The position numbers and the translations under genes were made by a program. This document shows positions 46,801 to 57,135 of a stretch of 64,000 bases of DNA, piece by piece. The DNA is from Desmodesmus armatus (Eukaryota; Chlorophyta; Chlorophyceae; Sphaeropleales; Scenedesmaceae). Position 1 is the stretch's first letter; each line of letters begins with the position of its first letter. The stretch covers positions 229,055-293,054 of the forward strand of contig VIIQ02000118.1 of NCBI GenBank assembly GCA_007449985.2, given 5' to 3'. Under the pieces are notes generated by a model that saw only the letters and a list, made by a program, of their open reading frames with translations, searched no databases and was not told the DNA's origin.

Positions 46801-49800
46801 GGAGACAACTTATGAGGTTCACCTGGCTCGATCCTGGTGGGCAATGCCATTGTTGTTTGGCGAAAATGTCCATGTAACATACTCCCCCAAAACCGCGCAT
46901 CACAGCACAAGAATGGCTTGTGTGTCACAGGGTCAACATGCACTCACTACGCCCTGGTATGTTGCCATGACATGACAGTTGAGGGAAAGGTTTACGCTGT
47001 GTGCGGCAAGTGCTACAGGTGCAGATACACAATCGCGCCGGGCACCTCCTTGGCGTGTTGGGCGTCCCTCATCGGTGAGGCTTAGCCTCCGGCCCTGACT
47101 GAGTCGTGTGTGGCCAGCCTGTGGGGGGTGCGCCCCCCCCCCCCTTGAGCGCTTGTAAAACAAAAGAATGCTGGCAACTAGCCTGTTGACGCGACCACGC
47201 AGCAGCCAAAGATACAATTACCTGTCTTGTCAAAGCCGACATGTAGGTGCATGAAGCTGTTGCACTCCGGGGTATCCTGAGCCTCCCGGTCAAACTTCAG
47301 TACAGCAGACTGCGCTGCAGGGTGGCCGGCAGGCAGCAGCTTGACGGTGTCCCACACACTCGCGTTGCTGACAACAGCCTTTCGGGCCTTGATGGTACCG
47401 CCGCTGCGTAGCTGCACCCCGGTGGCCTTGCCGCTGCTGTCTAACGTGATGGACTCCACATGACTGTTGAGGTACAGCTGCCCACCAAACTTCTTCATGC
47501 CCCTGCGGTTGCCCAACAGGTTGTGCGGTACTTGGCAAGAACGGCTCTTGAGCTTGAGGTGTTATAAATACTCCTACAATAATGAATACCTCTACAATAA
47601 TAAATACCTCTACAATGAATAATTAAATAAATAAATCAATCAACACCTGCAACCGGCTGCTCATGGAGCAGTTGCTGGTGGCATGCGGAGGTGTGTGTGT
47701 CACGTCTGATAACCAGAAGGTTGGGTAAATGGCCACTTTCAGTATGACATGTCTGTTGGGAATGCGCACAATGTCCAGGGTGTGTGTGCCACTGCGCCCC
47801 CACTGACCTGACTAGCGCGTTCACCATTGCTTCGCTGCCACCCACAGGCCAGTCCAACATGCAGTCAGGCCGGTACCACCTGCAGCACCATCAGCAGCAG
47901 GCATCAAGCAGCAGTCAGAGCGAGCTGAACTGCAGATGCCAACCGCAACCCCTTCCCCTGGCATTTGCAGCATTTTGACTAGCACAACAGCGGCGCATCT
48001 CTGCCACCCTGCCCCACCCACTGCTTGCACATGAAAATGTCGAGAGGCACAGCACTTGGGATAGGCTAGCTGGTCCGCTGATCTTCGTTACCAACAAGTG
48101 CCGCATTCCGCCGGCTGCAAAGGCTGCATTGTGCCAAAGTCTCATTGAACATGAATGTCACTTACTCACTGAACATGAATGCGCATTGTAACATGCATGC
48201 ACATGAACGCACTCACTCGTTGAACATGAATGCCACCTCCGCAGCTATGGTGCCATTGGCTGGCAGCCCACTCAGCAGGAAGGACAGCAGGTCCAACCAG
48301 TTGCGGACAAAAGGGTCACGAATGTCAGCACCGTCCAACACCTGCAGCCAACACCACGCAACTACTTTGACTTGCATGGAGTCCAGATGATGTGGCCAAG
48401 TGCTGACCAGCTTGGCTGCAAGGGCAACCCCAGCTGCCCCACAGGCAACACCAAGCAGGCAAAGGTGCAGCTGGCTCCAACCTATCTTAAGTTGCTGTTA
48501 TGTGTTCAAAACAGAAACAGGGGCCCTCTGGCAAAGCCTGTAGAGGGGCACAGTCTTGCACTTTGTGGCCACACAACTGGCGGCATGCAAGGTGTGCACG
48601 CCCGCACCTTGGAGAAGGGCCCTGTGAGCTTCATTGCATCAGTGCCACCTGAGGCCAGCTGGGGGAGGTACCGACCTATGGCTGACAGCAGCACACCGGG
48701 ATCGTACCTGCAGCAAGTCAAACATGCAGTCAAACATGCAGTCAAACACGATATGACGTCACTGGCGCTATTGGTGGTGAACATCATTTTGACAGATAGT
48801 TTGTAAACACGGTTTGGCACTGCTGCAGAGGCATACCGTGGGGCAGCTGGTTCTCACCAGCGCGCACTGAGTACTACCACCCAGCTTGTTGCAACAGCAC
48901 CCATGCGCATGCATGCAGCTGACAAACCATCTCAATGTCAGCATCAACCCCCGTATGGGCAGCTACATCAGCACTCTGTGTGGTGCTTTTGCGGCTGCTG
49001 CTGTGATCTCAGCTGGTGATGGTGCGCAATTTGCTGCAACTGATGCTGCTGCTCCCCCTGCTCCTGCTCCTCCTCCTGCTGTCGCGGGAACTGCTTCAAC
49101 CGTGTATGATGCATGATGCAACACTGTTTCCTGCCCCACCTGAAGGCCACAGGGGGCATCAGCACAGCAGCCTTAGCCAGTGGCCGCATCACCTCCTGCA
49201 GCCGACTCCACTCTGCAACAGCATCGGGACCCCTGATCTTTTCCAGCACCTCGTAAAAGTTGTCATTGCCGATCTGCACACGCACAGCACAGCAGAGCAC
49301 AGCACAGCACAGCACAGCACAGCACAGCATCCTTGTGAACTGCATTGAATTGAGATGAGGTGAGACGGCACAACGCAGCAGTACAACTACTGCTGCTACT
49401 GCGGTGTCAACTTCAGTGCAGACCACACATGCATCAGGGGTGCAAGGGGCCTTGCAACTTGACCCTAAAAAGAGGGTGACTAAGTCACTTACCCTTGTCA
49501 GGAACTGCCCCTCTGGCACAATCACGTTCCATGTGTTGTACTGCTTACACTCCAGAGGCTCCCCTATCGCCTGAAGCACGTGCGCCAGCGGGTTGGCATC
49601 ACGACCACGAGCTGCAGCAGGAACGAGCGGAAACACATCACATTGACGACCCCCTGACAGTGACCAGACCTGCCAGGATGCCCGTTTGGTGTGAACGGCT
49701 GTTGAGCCACCTCCTATGTGGAACACCATGTTGGGCAACATGCTGACGCCCACAGCTACCAGTGCATGCATACTGAGCGGGGTGTGAGGTGACGTGAGGT

Positions 49801-50911
49801 GAGGCTTGGCCTCGGGCCCCCGGCAGTTGGGTTCGCCTGATTGCGCTGTGTGTGGCCAGCCGGTGGGAGTCCGGCCCCCTGGTAAAAACAATTGGTGAGA
49901 GCAGGGGCTGTCCAGCTCCCTCACCGTTCATGCCACTGTACAGGCTGGGCCCTGACTCAAAGTGGTAGGGACCCCGGCGCCAGGTGTGTGCAGCACCACC
50001 CGCCACACTGTGGCTCTCAACCACTGACACCTGCAGCACACAGAGCAGCACAGGTATGTGATGCAGGGGTGCCCTAGGCTCTGCTGCTTGTGTGGTGCGG
50101 CCTGTTGCCACCCTGCTGGTGTGCATATGGCCGTAGGGTATAGGGATGACATTCCAACCTGCCTGCTAGCTCCTTCCTCTTACGCTCTGCTGCTTGCGTG
50201 GTGGAGCTCTGTTGCTACCCTGCAGGTGTGCATATGGCTGTAGCGTAAGGAGACTGCCCAGAAATATGGCGGGTTGCCGCCCCCCCCCCTTCCGCACCCT
50301 CACGGCATGACCTCAGTTGTCCACTGCTTGCTCAACGCCCATAGGGCGAAAGTGAGAATGATATGTGGTGTGCATGGGAAAGGGTCCGAATGAAAGCAAA
50401 GGAGGCTGCTACCTATACCTTCACGCCATATTTGGCCAGCATTGCTGCACAGCTGAGGCCTCCGATGCCTGCAGCACAACAAGCCCAGCAAGCACCCCCC
50501 ATTGTAGAGCGACGCGACAAGCTGAACAGGAGCAAGCTACACCCTGGTATCATTCAAGTTGTCAGTGTGAAAAATCAACTGCAAGGAGCGTGTGCCTCTG
50601 CTGACTGAATGTTGAAACAGTCGCAGGGCACGTTCAGGCCACACAAACCCAGACAGTCCTGTTGCTGGTTGTGCTGTGAAGCATCGCTAGTTGGGAGCTG
50701 TTCAGTGAATCTTACCAGATCCAATGACGACTACATCAGTTTCGTGCGATCTGGCAGCGCCTTGAAGCCTCACATCCCCACCAACGGGGTCTGCTGCTAC
50801 AGCTGCTGAGGCAACACAGACTGACCCCCTCCTTGGGCCACGGTCTGTGAAAGCCCTATTACAGCGTCTATGCGATGCTTGTTGAAGTGTTTGCTGCCGT
50901 GTGTGCAGCAT
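43853..50911 (-). CDS. CRTISO-like FAD-dependent carotenoid isomerase/desaturase-family oxidoreductase
   Basis: Fourteen exons, all phases consistent: 50911-50716, 50468-50419, 50030-49925, 49611-49493, 49273-49140, 48707-48608, 48341-48217, 47879-47808, 47502-47222, 46240-46143, 45683-45583, 45196-45106, 44653-44590, 44043-43853; 575 residues. The ATG at 50911 precedes an Arg/Ser/Ala-rich segment like a chloroplast transit peptide (about 50 residues), then the dinucleotide-binding VVVIGSGIGGLSCAAML spanning exons 1-2. Further hallmarks: GPSLYSG, DPFVRNWLDLLSFLLSGL, LDWPVGG, THERYLRR, and the C-terminal CCGDSRFPGIGLPAVAASG. The ending is the FPGIG-PAVAASG type of CRTISO-like proteins rather than the FPGQG-IAVAFSG of classical CRTISO, so the exact substrate (prolycopene or another carotenoid) is uncertain. 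Intron 9 holds a LINE fragment. Confidence 0.85.
44674..44860 (-). repeat. Tandem duplication (about 108-bp period) in CRTISO-like intron 12
   Basis: Two diverged copies, recognisable by TCTTGCACRATSC and CAGACTGCACCTAT followed by GGAAGACTC. They lie just 5' of exon 13 in sense orientation. Confidence 0.65.
46481..46489 (+). repeat. Target-site duplication, left copy (LINE copy 3)
   Basis: CAAAACCGC, repeated at 46888-46896. Its last bases also match the LINE at the junction (ACCGC), a microhomology. Confidence 0.75.
46490..46887 (+). mobile_element. LINE copy 3, 5'-truncated 3' fragment in CRTISO-like intron 9
   Basis: About 400 bp, apparently identical to the last part of copy 1 (end of ORF2 from TACPAFADPAS-equivalent codons, stop, 3' UTR, ACTCCCC end). 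Flanked by CAAAACCGC duplications. Lies antisense to the host gene in the 981-nt intron 47221-46241; the flanking exons splice in phase. Confidence 0.93.
46888..46896 (+). repeat. Target-site duplication, right copy (LINE copy 3)
   Basis: CAAAACCGC, matching 46481-46489. Confidence 0.75.
47078..47150 (+). repeat. Dispersed short repeat, copy beta
   Basis: GTGAGGCTTAGCCTCCGGCCC ... GTGTGTGGCCAGCC and a C-run tail. Related to 49787-49880 and, in reverse, to 59158-59225. It lacks about 25 internal bases of copy alpha. In CRTISO-like intron 9. Confidence 0.6.
49787..49880 (+). repeat. Dispersed short repeat, copy alpha
   Basis: Longest copy of the family, in CRTISO-like intron 3: GTGAGGCTTGGCCT, CAGTTGGGTTCG, TGATTGCGCTGTGTGTGGCC, then a CCGGCCCCC end. 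The GGTTCG core faintly resembles a tRNA B box, but no A box is evident. Confidence 0.6.
50079..50244 (-). repeat. Tandem duplication (about 107-bp period) in CRTISO-like intron 2
   Basis: Copies at 50079-50137 and 50186-50244 share CTCTGCTGCTTG, GTTGC(C/T)ACCCTGC and GGTGTGCATATGG. Non-coding. Confidence 0.7.
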
Positions 50912-51175
50912 GGCTCTCTGCGGGGCCAATGAACTGATCAATGCGAAGTGTGTGTACGATCAGTGAATATATGCTCGAGTGGTTGGCCTCTGGCCAGACT
51001 CAACAGCAGATTGCTCGAACAGCGATCTACATGAAAACGAATGTCAATCCTCCTTGTCATCCAAGTGTTTGTACAGCCTGTTCATGTTCATGGCCATACA
51101 TGTACACTGTTCTACGCTGGGCCCAAGCTATGCAAGCCTCCCAACACGATGCTGTTGCCATTTACTACTGCTTTC

Positions 51176-53349
51176 TCATCGCAGAGGCACCAGGCTGAGC
51201 ACGTCCCACTGTCGCTGGTTGTGCAGCTGGTACTTGTGCATCAGTATGCTGCTGAAGGCAGTGCCATAGGCCACATCATCAAGCTCACACACACGAGACA
51301 CACGCCACCGACCCCCTGCACGACCCTGGCCTGGTATGAACACCTGCAGCACGAACAGTACATGCTGTCTTTTTTCAGATCGCAAGGACAGATCATGTCC
51401 CACTCCCAGGGAGAGCGGGCCCGCTGCATGAGACACCTGCATGACGCAGTCAAGGCTGTAACGGAGGCCACTAACTCGACAGAGCTGACTAACACGCTTA
51501 TATAATCGTCGTACAACTTATACCAAATTACCTGTGATGTCTTCTTGACCTGCTGCCCCGAGACCAGTGTGAGGTCCCATGCCTTGTCCAGCCCTGCAGG
51601 GTTCTCCAGCACTGCCAGCTTGATGTCTGGCAGGCAGGACAGCAGCAGCCCTGGCAGGGGTCAGGACCAGCAGCACACACCACAGCATAGCAAGCATAGC
51701 AAGCATTGCCAGGCTGCGTCCACTGCGCACTAATTAGTTATAACCGCCACATTGACTGTCCAGGACTCTCCAGGGCCTGGTAGCGAGTCATGCAGTGGTG
51801 GGGTGGCAGGCACCACCTAGCAGGTGTGCATGCTGGGTGACAACTGCAGTTGCAGGGCAGGACATTGAACATAGAGGGGGCTCTATGACAAACAACTGCA
51901 GGAGCTGACACCCCCGCCACGGCGGCGGCATCAGGGGATGCTCACCAACGTTGCTGTTGTCATAGTCCACCAGCAGCAGGGCCTCAGGAGCACCAGCTGA
52001 GGGGTCACCAGACAGCGGCATGTAGATCTCACGTGCCGCATGGTCGATATCCACACCGTGTAGGGTCCTGCGAGTGTTGCAACACCGCACAACACAAGTA
52101 ACAGGCGTGTCCAGGTGTGAGCACAGCTGGGCAGGAGCAGGCAGGTTCTACCTGACACTTGGAAAACGACCCAGCACAGGACAACACAGCAAAGTGCCAA
52201 GGCTGATTGCCAACTGCTACTGGCAGCCTGCCAGGCTGCTACTCAACGGCAGTGCCACCAGCGCACTCTATGCAGCTGAACAGTCACTGGGGCTGTTCAG
52301 CTCTAGAGATCTGCTTGAGCCTCAAGTTTGTCGGGCAAACTCGCTGGCCCCTTGCAGGCCTAGGCCTGTGAACAGGTCTGTCCCCACCTGCATGCATCCT
52401 CAAAGCTCATGGCCCCCCGCCAGCCATGCGCTGACACCACTGCATCGCTGTTGCCTGACCACAGCAGCTGCTTGTCAAACACCACCACACACAGCTGATG
52501 CCAGTCTGTCGTCAGAGGGATGTCATCCATCTTGACCTGAACACACGAACACATATGGACAGCTCAGCTCAGCCAACGGTTGGTGATGTTTACACACCAC
52601 ACACATGTCATACACAACCACGGACACATGCGCGTGCACCTGCAAACACACATACATGCCGAGCTGCTGCCGCGTCCTGCTGGACCACTAAAGGTACAAG
52701 CTTCGCACCACAACATGTGCTGCCAGCGGCAGCAGCAGTGGCTGTATCAGGCTTGTCGTCGGCAACTTGCACTAGCAAGATGCAATGCACAGTGGTGGCA
52801 TGTGCTTGACGTTTGCCCGGCCTGCCCACCTCTTCGTACATGGTCAGTCCTGGCAGCACCCTCATGCCATCAAGGAACACACGCCGACGGACCTGAAGCA
52901 GCACAGCACAGCACAAGGTGAGGGGGGGAGCTTGGAAGTCAAGGTGTCGGCTTGCGCAATAGCCTAGACGGTCAACACTGTTGGTATGTGGATTGATGCA
53001 AGGCCTCACTTGTAGGGGGTTCAGCAACTGCCCAGCCGCCGCCCTGCCAGGACGTCAGTCTCTCAATATTCGGCAAGATCCGGTTGCGTGTGCCAACCCC
53101 GCATAATGCACACACAGGCAGCCGTTGATGCAGATAACTCCTAGCAAACTATGGTTGCACGGGCTTTGCCCTAGGTGAACCTAGGGGCTTCCCGTCACCA
53201 TTAGCTGCTGGGTGTCTGCTGCTGCAGCCGCTGAACGCCTGCATTGCCCACACCTTGCTGACTGCCCTGCCCAGCATGAAGATGTCTGCGTGTAGGGCTG
53301 CGTTGGGGACACACACCAGCAGCTTGAGGTCAACAGAGTCCTTCTGCAG

Positions 53350-53414
<65 letters not shown>

Positions 53415-54002
53415 TGGTCATGTGATGCAGCACGACACATTGATCAAATACCCAGTACAGCTTGGGCATGCACTACCCCTTGACATCAAGGCGTCGACAC
53501 AAGCGCCACTCAGTGGTATTTGTGCACACAGCGCATGCGTACTGCGCAGTGCTCGGGCCTTGTCCGCGGCTACCTGCAGTCTGTGCCGCGGCAGTGTGCA
53601 CGTAGCCTCGCAACAGTGAATGCACTGAGAAGGCTTCCGGTTCTGGCGCTGTCGACACTACCCCAGCAAGCCGCACCTCATACTCCACAGCAATGTAGAC
53701 ACTGCCAGCTGGAAGGCTGGGGCCAGACAGCGGTAGGTATGCCCTCCTGTCTACAGGGTTGAACATGGCGCCTGCAGGCACCAGTGGAGCAGTGGTCTTG
53801 ACGACATATCATGCTGCTGGCTCTGCATGGTGTGATCACTAAGTGTGTGACAGCTGCTGGTTACAGCGCAGACGAACTTTGATAGTTCATCTGTAGCACA
53901 GTACATCATGACGGTTCAACCCCGTGCAAGACAGGCAGTGGCCTACTAAACAGCCACAGTTGTGGCGGCGGCGGCGGCGGCTGCTGCTGCTGCTGCTGCT
54001 GC

Positions 54003-54044
<42 letters not shown>

Positions 54045-54059
54045 TGCTGCTGCCGCTGC

Positions 54060-54108
<49 letters not shown>

Positions 54109-55233
54109 TGCTGCTGCTGCTGCCTGCTGCTGCTGCTGCTGCTGCTGCTGTCACTGTGCCACAGCGACTGTCGGACAGCGGCTCGCTTGTCATGATGCCG
54201 TTTCATGCTTCAGGCGCTCTAGTGACACAGCACACCACTGCTACAGTCACCCCCACAACTGAGTCTTCCCTGCTGTCCCACTGCTGTACAGCTGCTGCTG
54301 CCACTTCCATACGGGATGCATGCGCAAAATGCCCCCCCCCCAGGTATGTGCTGAGTGTCTGCCAGCAGGGTCCCAAAGCTGTTCAAGGGATCGGATCCAT
54401 CCCTTGATGCGCAACACCAGCCGTGCCTGTCCCCCTGCCAGTGCTGCTGCTGCTGCTGCTGCTTCCATGCCCTACCCCCCCCCCCCCGCCCCACCACCAC
54501 CAGGTGTGTGCTGAGTGTCGGCCAGCAGTGTCTCAAAGCTGTTGATCACCCCTTGATGCTCAGCACATTTCCCTGCTCCGAGCCTCGGAGTCCCCCCCCC
54601 CCCCGCTGCTACTGCCACTCAGTGGGCTATGCCTAGGCTGACAGACTGACCACATTGAGCTACAATGCCCCCCTCACCAGGTATGTGCTGAGTGTCTGCC
54701 AGCAGTGTCCCGAAGCTGTTGATCCATCCTTTGATGCTCAGCACCAGCCGCGCCTGTCCCCCTGCTGCTGCGTGCTTCGCCTTCTCAAAGCTGAAGGGCA
54801 GCTCTAGGTAGGCCATGCTGGCAGGGTTGAGCTGAGACAGGTCCAGGGAGGCAGTGCCTACATGACTGTCCTGCAGGTACAGCAGACCACCTGACGACTG
54901 TGACTGCCAGTCAAAACGCCTGTCTGATGGCCTATCACTTATGATGATCAGGTTGCTGACGTGATGAACATGTGGCAAGGTGGGCTGGGTATCATGATTG
55001 GGGGCTGCAGGCTAGCCTAGACGTGATGGGCTGTATTGCCCTGGGATGGAACCCAGGTGCGTGCCAGTGAGCTGGGTTGTGAGCGCTAGTCATGTTTAGC
55101 ATTATGCAGCTGCCTGCAGAGCATGCTGAGTTTTACCTTGAGTGTGTCATCGTCCCACAGCTCAAAGCAGATGGTGCCTGCAGGTGTCCTGTTGTTGCCC
55201 TGAGGCAGGGTGGGGAAGAAGTCACGGTTCCTG

Positions 55234-55265
<32 letters not shown>

Positions 55266-56201
55266 CGGCACACATCAGGAGCACTGCTGTTGTGAGCTCT
55301 GCCGCCTGCAGACTTGCGCAACCGTGATAGCACAGAACCACTGGCTTGGCCAGTGTCCAGACGCATACATATGTGCAGCCGCTGCATGATGCGCGGGCTG
55401 GCAGCTGCAACAGAACGTCAGCTGTTAAGTCTATGACATGACTGACTGACAAAGTCTCTGTGCTGCTGCCTTGGTGCCACAGCAGCAGCTGCCTACGCAG
55501 CTCAGCCTGCCGCAGCTGGGCATGATGCCTACGTTGAGGGAGACCATGCTGTCAAGCGTGCAGCCTGGGCTACCGCCGCCACTGCTGCTGTGCTGTCTCC
55601 AACTGTCAATGGCACTCAGTGAGTGATTAGCCAGCCAGGAGGCCTCGGCTGTACAGCCACATGTGGTGCAGCACACTGGCCGCTGCAGCTGCAGTGCTGC
55701 ATGTCAAGCATGCAGGAACTACGTATGTCTGCTGCCTCACCATACAGGGTCATTCTTGTCGTTGACCACATGGGTTTGACCCACTAGAGCCCCATTGACC
55801 TGCAGATTGCAACCAGCACGGTGTCCTGTTCAAAAGGTTGATGCAGTGTTACATGCAGCAGTGCTAGTGCTGGTGTACAGCTGGTGTGGCCTATGGAGCT
55901 GCCTGACAGAGACTGCTGAAGCTTAGACGTGAAGCAAAGATCGATGATGAATGTCTCTCGGTCGCATTTCATGTACTGCAGCAAAGGCTTGCTTTTGATG
56001 AGTGAGGTGTACTGCAGTTCGTGTGCATCTGCTGCTGTATGTCTCGTCAGGGGTATGCCATGTGGCTTTCCGTTGTGCTGCCTCGATGGGCTAAGGACGC
56101 ACCTTGAGTTTGATATAGGCATCTTTTTTTGACAGCAGGTCTGTTGAGGGCAGCTTGGTGGCCCGGATCACCCCAACCTGCACAATGCACTCTCTGTGCA
56201 T
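51176..56201 (-). CDS. C2-domain protein
   Basis: ATG at 56201, stop at 51178-51176. Exons: 56201-56103, 55799-55741, a third near 55620-55533, 55230-55137, 54870-54678, 53771-53677, 53343-53254, 52892-52830, 52536-52388, 52067-51946, 51650-51532, 51436-51176. All junctions agree in phase except those around the third exon, whose borders I could not fix. About 480 residues. The first C2 domain starts almost at the N-terminus (CIVQVGVIRATKLPSTDLLS), continues with VNGALVGQTHVVNDKNDPVW and CFELWDDDTLKV, and ends with HVGTASLDLSQL and ARLVLSIKGW. The second half has two similar segments (RRAYLPLSG...VYIAVEYE and REIYMPLSG...ALLLVDYD), suggesting a further C2-like fold. Likely a Ca2+- or lipid-binding peripheral membrane protein; partner unknown. 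Confidence 0.65.
53351..53413 (-). repeat. (CAG)21 / (CTG)21 microsatellite at a splice acceptor
   Basis: 21 perfect CAG units on the plus strand. In the sense of the C2 gene this is (CTG)21 ending 7 nt before exon 53343-53254, so it forms the polypyrimidine/branch region of that acceptor. Confidence 0.95.
53964..54155. repeat. Imperfect GCN trinucleotide array
   Basis: About 190 bp of alternating GGC, GCT, GCC and CTG blocks in the 54677-53772 intron of the C2 gene. All long reading frames across it are homopolymeric artefacts. Confidence 0.92.
54341..54770 (-). repeat. Triplicated end of C2-gene exon 5 with its donor
   Basis: The exon end (sense: conserved SFGTLLADTQHIPG then GTGAGG) is complete at 54679-54770. 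Degenerate copies lie downstream in the intron at about 54501-54570 and 54341-54440, separated by C-runs on the plus strand. Confidence 0.85.
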
Positions 56202-56502
56202 TTTTGCTGGCCGTCAATGTCCAATAGACCTTTCGAGTGCCTGAAAGTTGTATGGACAGAGCTTTAGTGAGACAAATCACGCCGTTGCGTCAAGTGTTGC
56301 CAGTCAATCACGTACAGGACATTAGTCATGATCAGTACACATGCGCTGTGGCTCTTCTGCATTTGCGTGCATGTGACTAGATGAAATAATGGTACATATC
56401 GATACGTTCGCTTGTCACGTACCGGTTGCTGCTATGTTTTGGGTACATGCTGGCCTCTCATGGCATCCACAAGGATCCTCACAGCAACCCACCAAACTCG
56501 GT

Positions 56503-56507
56503 TTACA
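56503..56507 (-). terminator. Candidate TGTAA poly(A) signal, SEC5-like gene
   Basis: TTACA on the plus strand about 600 nt past the SEC5-like stop. Confidence 0.35.
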
Positions 56508-56810
56508 CTTTGCCAGCATGTTGATTGTGCAAACACAACAAGTCCACCCATTTGCTAGCCAACCCACACATCTGTCAAAGCATTGCAGCCCCCCAGGGCC
56601 TGAGCCAGTCGTGGCCACGTCACAACATGTACATGACATGTACGCCCAACAGCCACCAGGCATCATGTTGCAACAAGCGGCCGCCCGGTCTCTCTCCCCT
56701 GAGGCTAGCATGTGTTTCATGTTGCACGTGGCGAGGTACGATAGCTCACAAAGCAAAACTTCACACACGACCCCTGTAGCAATGAGCGGACACCATTTTT
56801 CGACACCCTA

Positions 56811-57135
56811 TGTTGCAGCAGTAGCTGCTGCGCCTTGGTTGCTGGTGCTGGAAGCTCAAGTTGCAACAAAAGGAAACCGAGACAACATGTGCTGCAGCAG
56901 TAGCTGCTGGGCCTTGCTTGCTGGTGTAGGCCTTGCTAGCTGGTGTAACCAAGTTGGAACATCAGCTGCTGCACCGCGCCCCCTATGGTGGCGGCATCTG
57001 GACGCTCAGGCAGCAAAACTTCACACACAACTCAACTTCAAGTTGCAACAAACGGACATTGTGTCCAGCATACATTGAGCAATGTGTGCTGCATGCAGCA
57101 GTAGCTGCTACGCCTTGCTTGCTGGTGCTGGCAGC
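56811..57135 (-). repeat. Three copies of the terminal exon end of the SEC5-like gene
   Basis: The functional end at 57097-57135 (sense: CTGGCACCAGCAAGCAAGGCGTAG-like) recurs in degenerate form at about 56891-56925 and 56811-56850, each with the CAGTAGCTGCTG(C/G)GCCTTG core. Confidence 0.8.

Noticed and set aside
49787..49880. tRNA gene
   Set aside because: Only a weak B-box-like GGTTCG; no cloverleaf can be folded.
53946..54262. Poly-Ala, poly-Leu, poly-Arg and poly-Gln open frames
   Set aside because: All six frames are open because of the GCN/CTG array; the region is an intron of the C2 gene.
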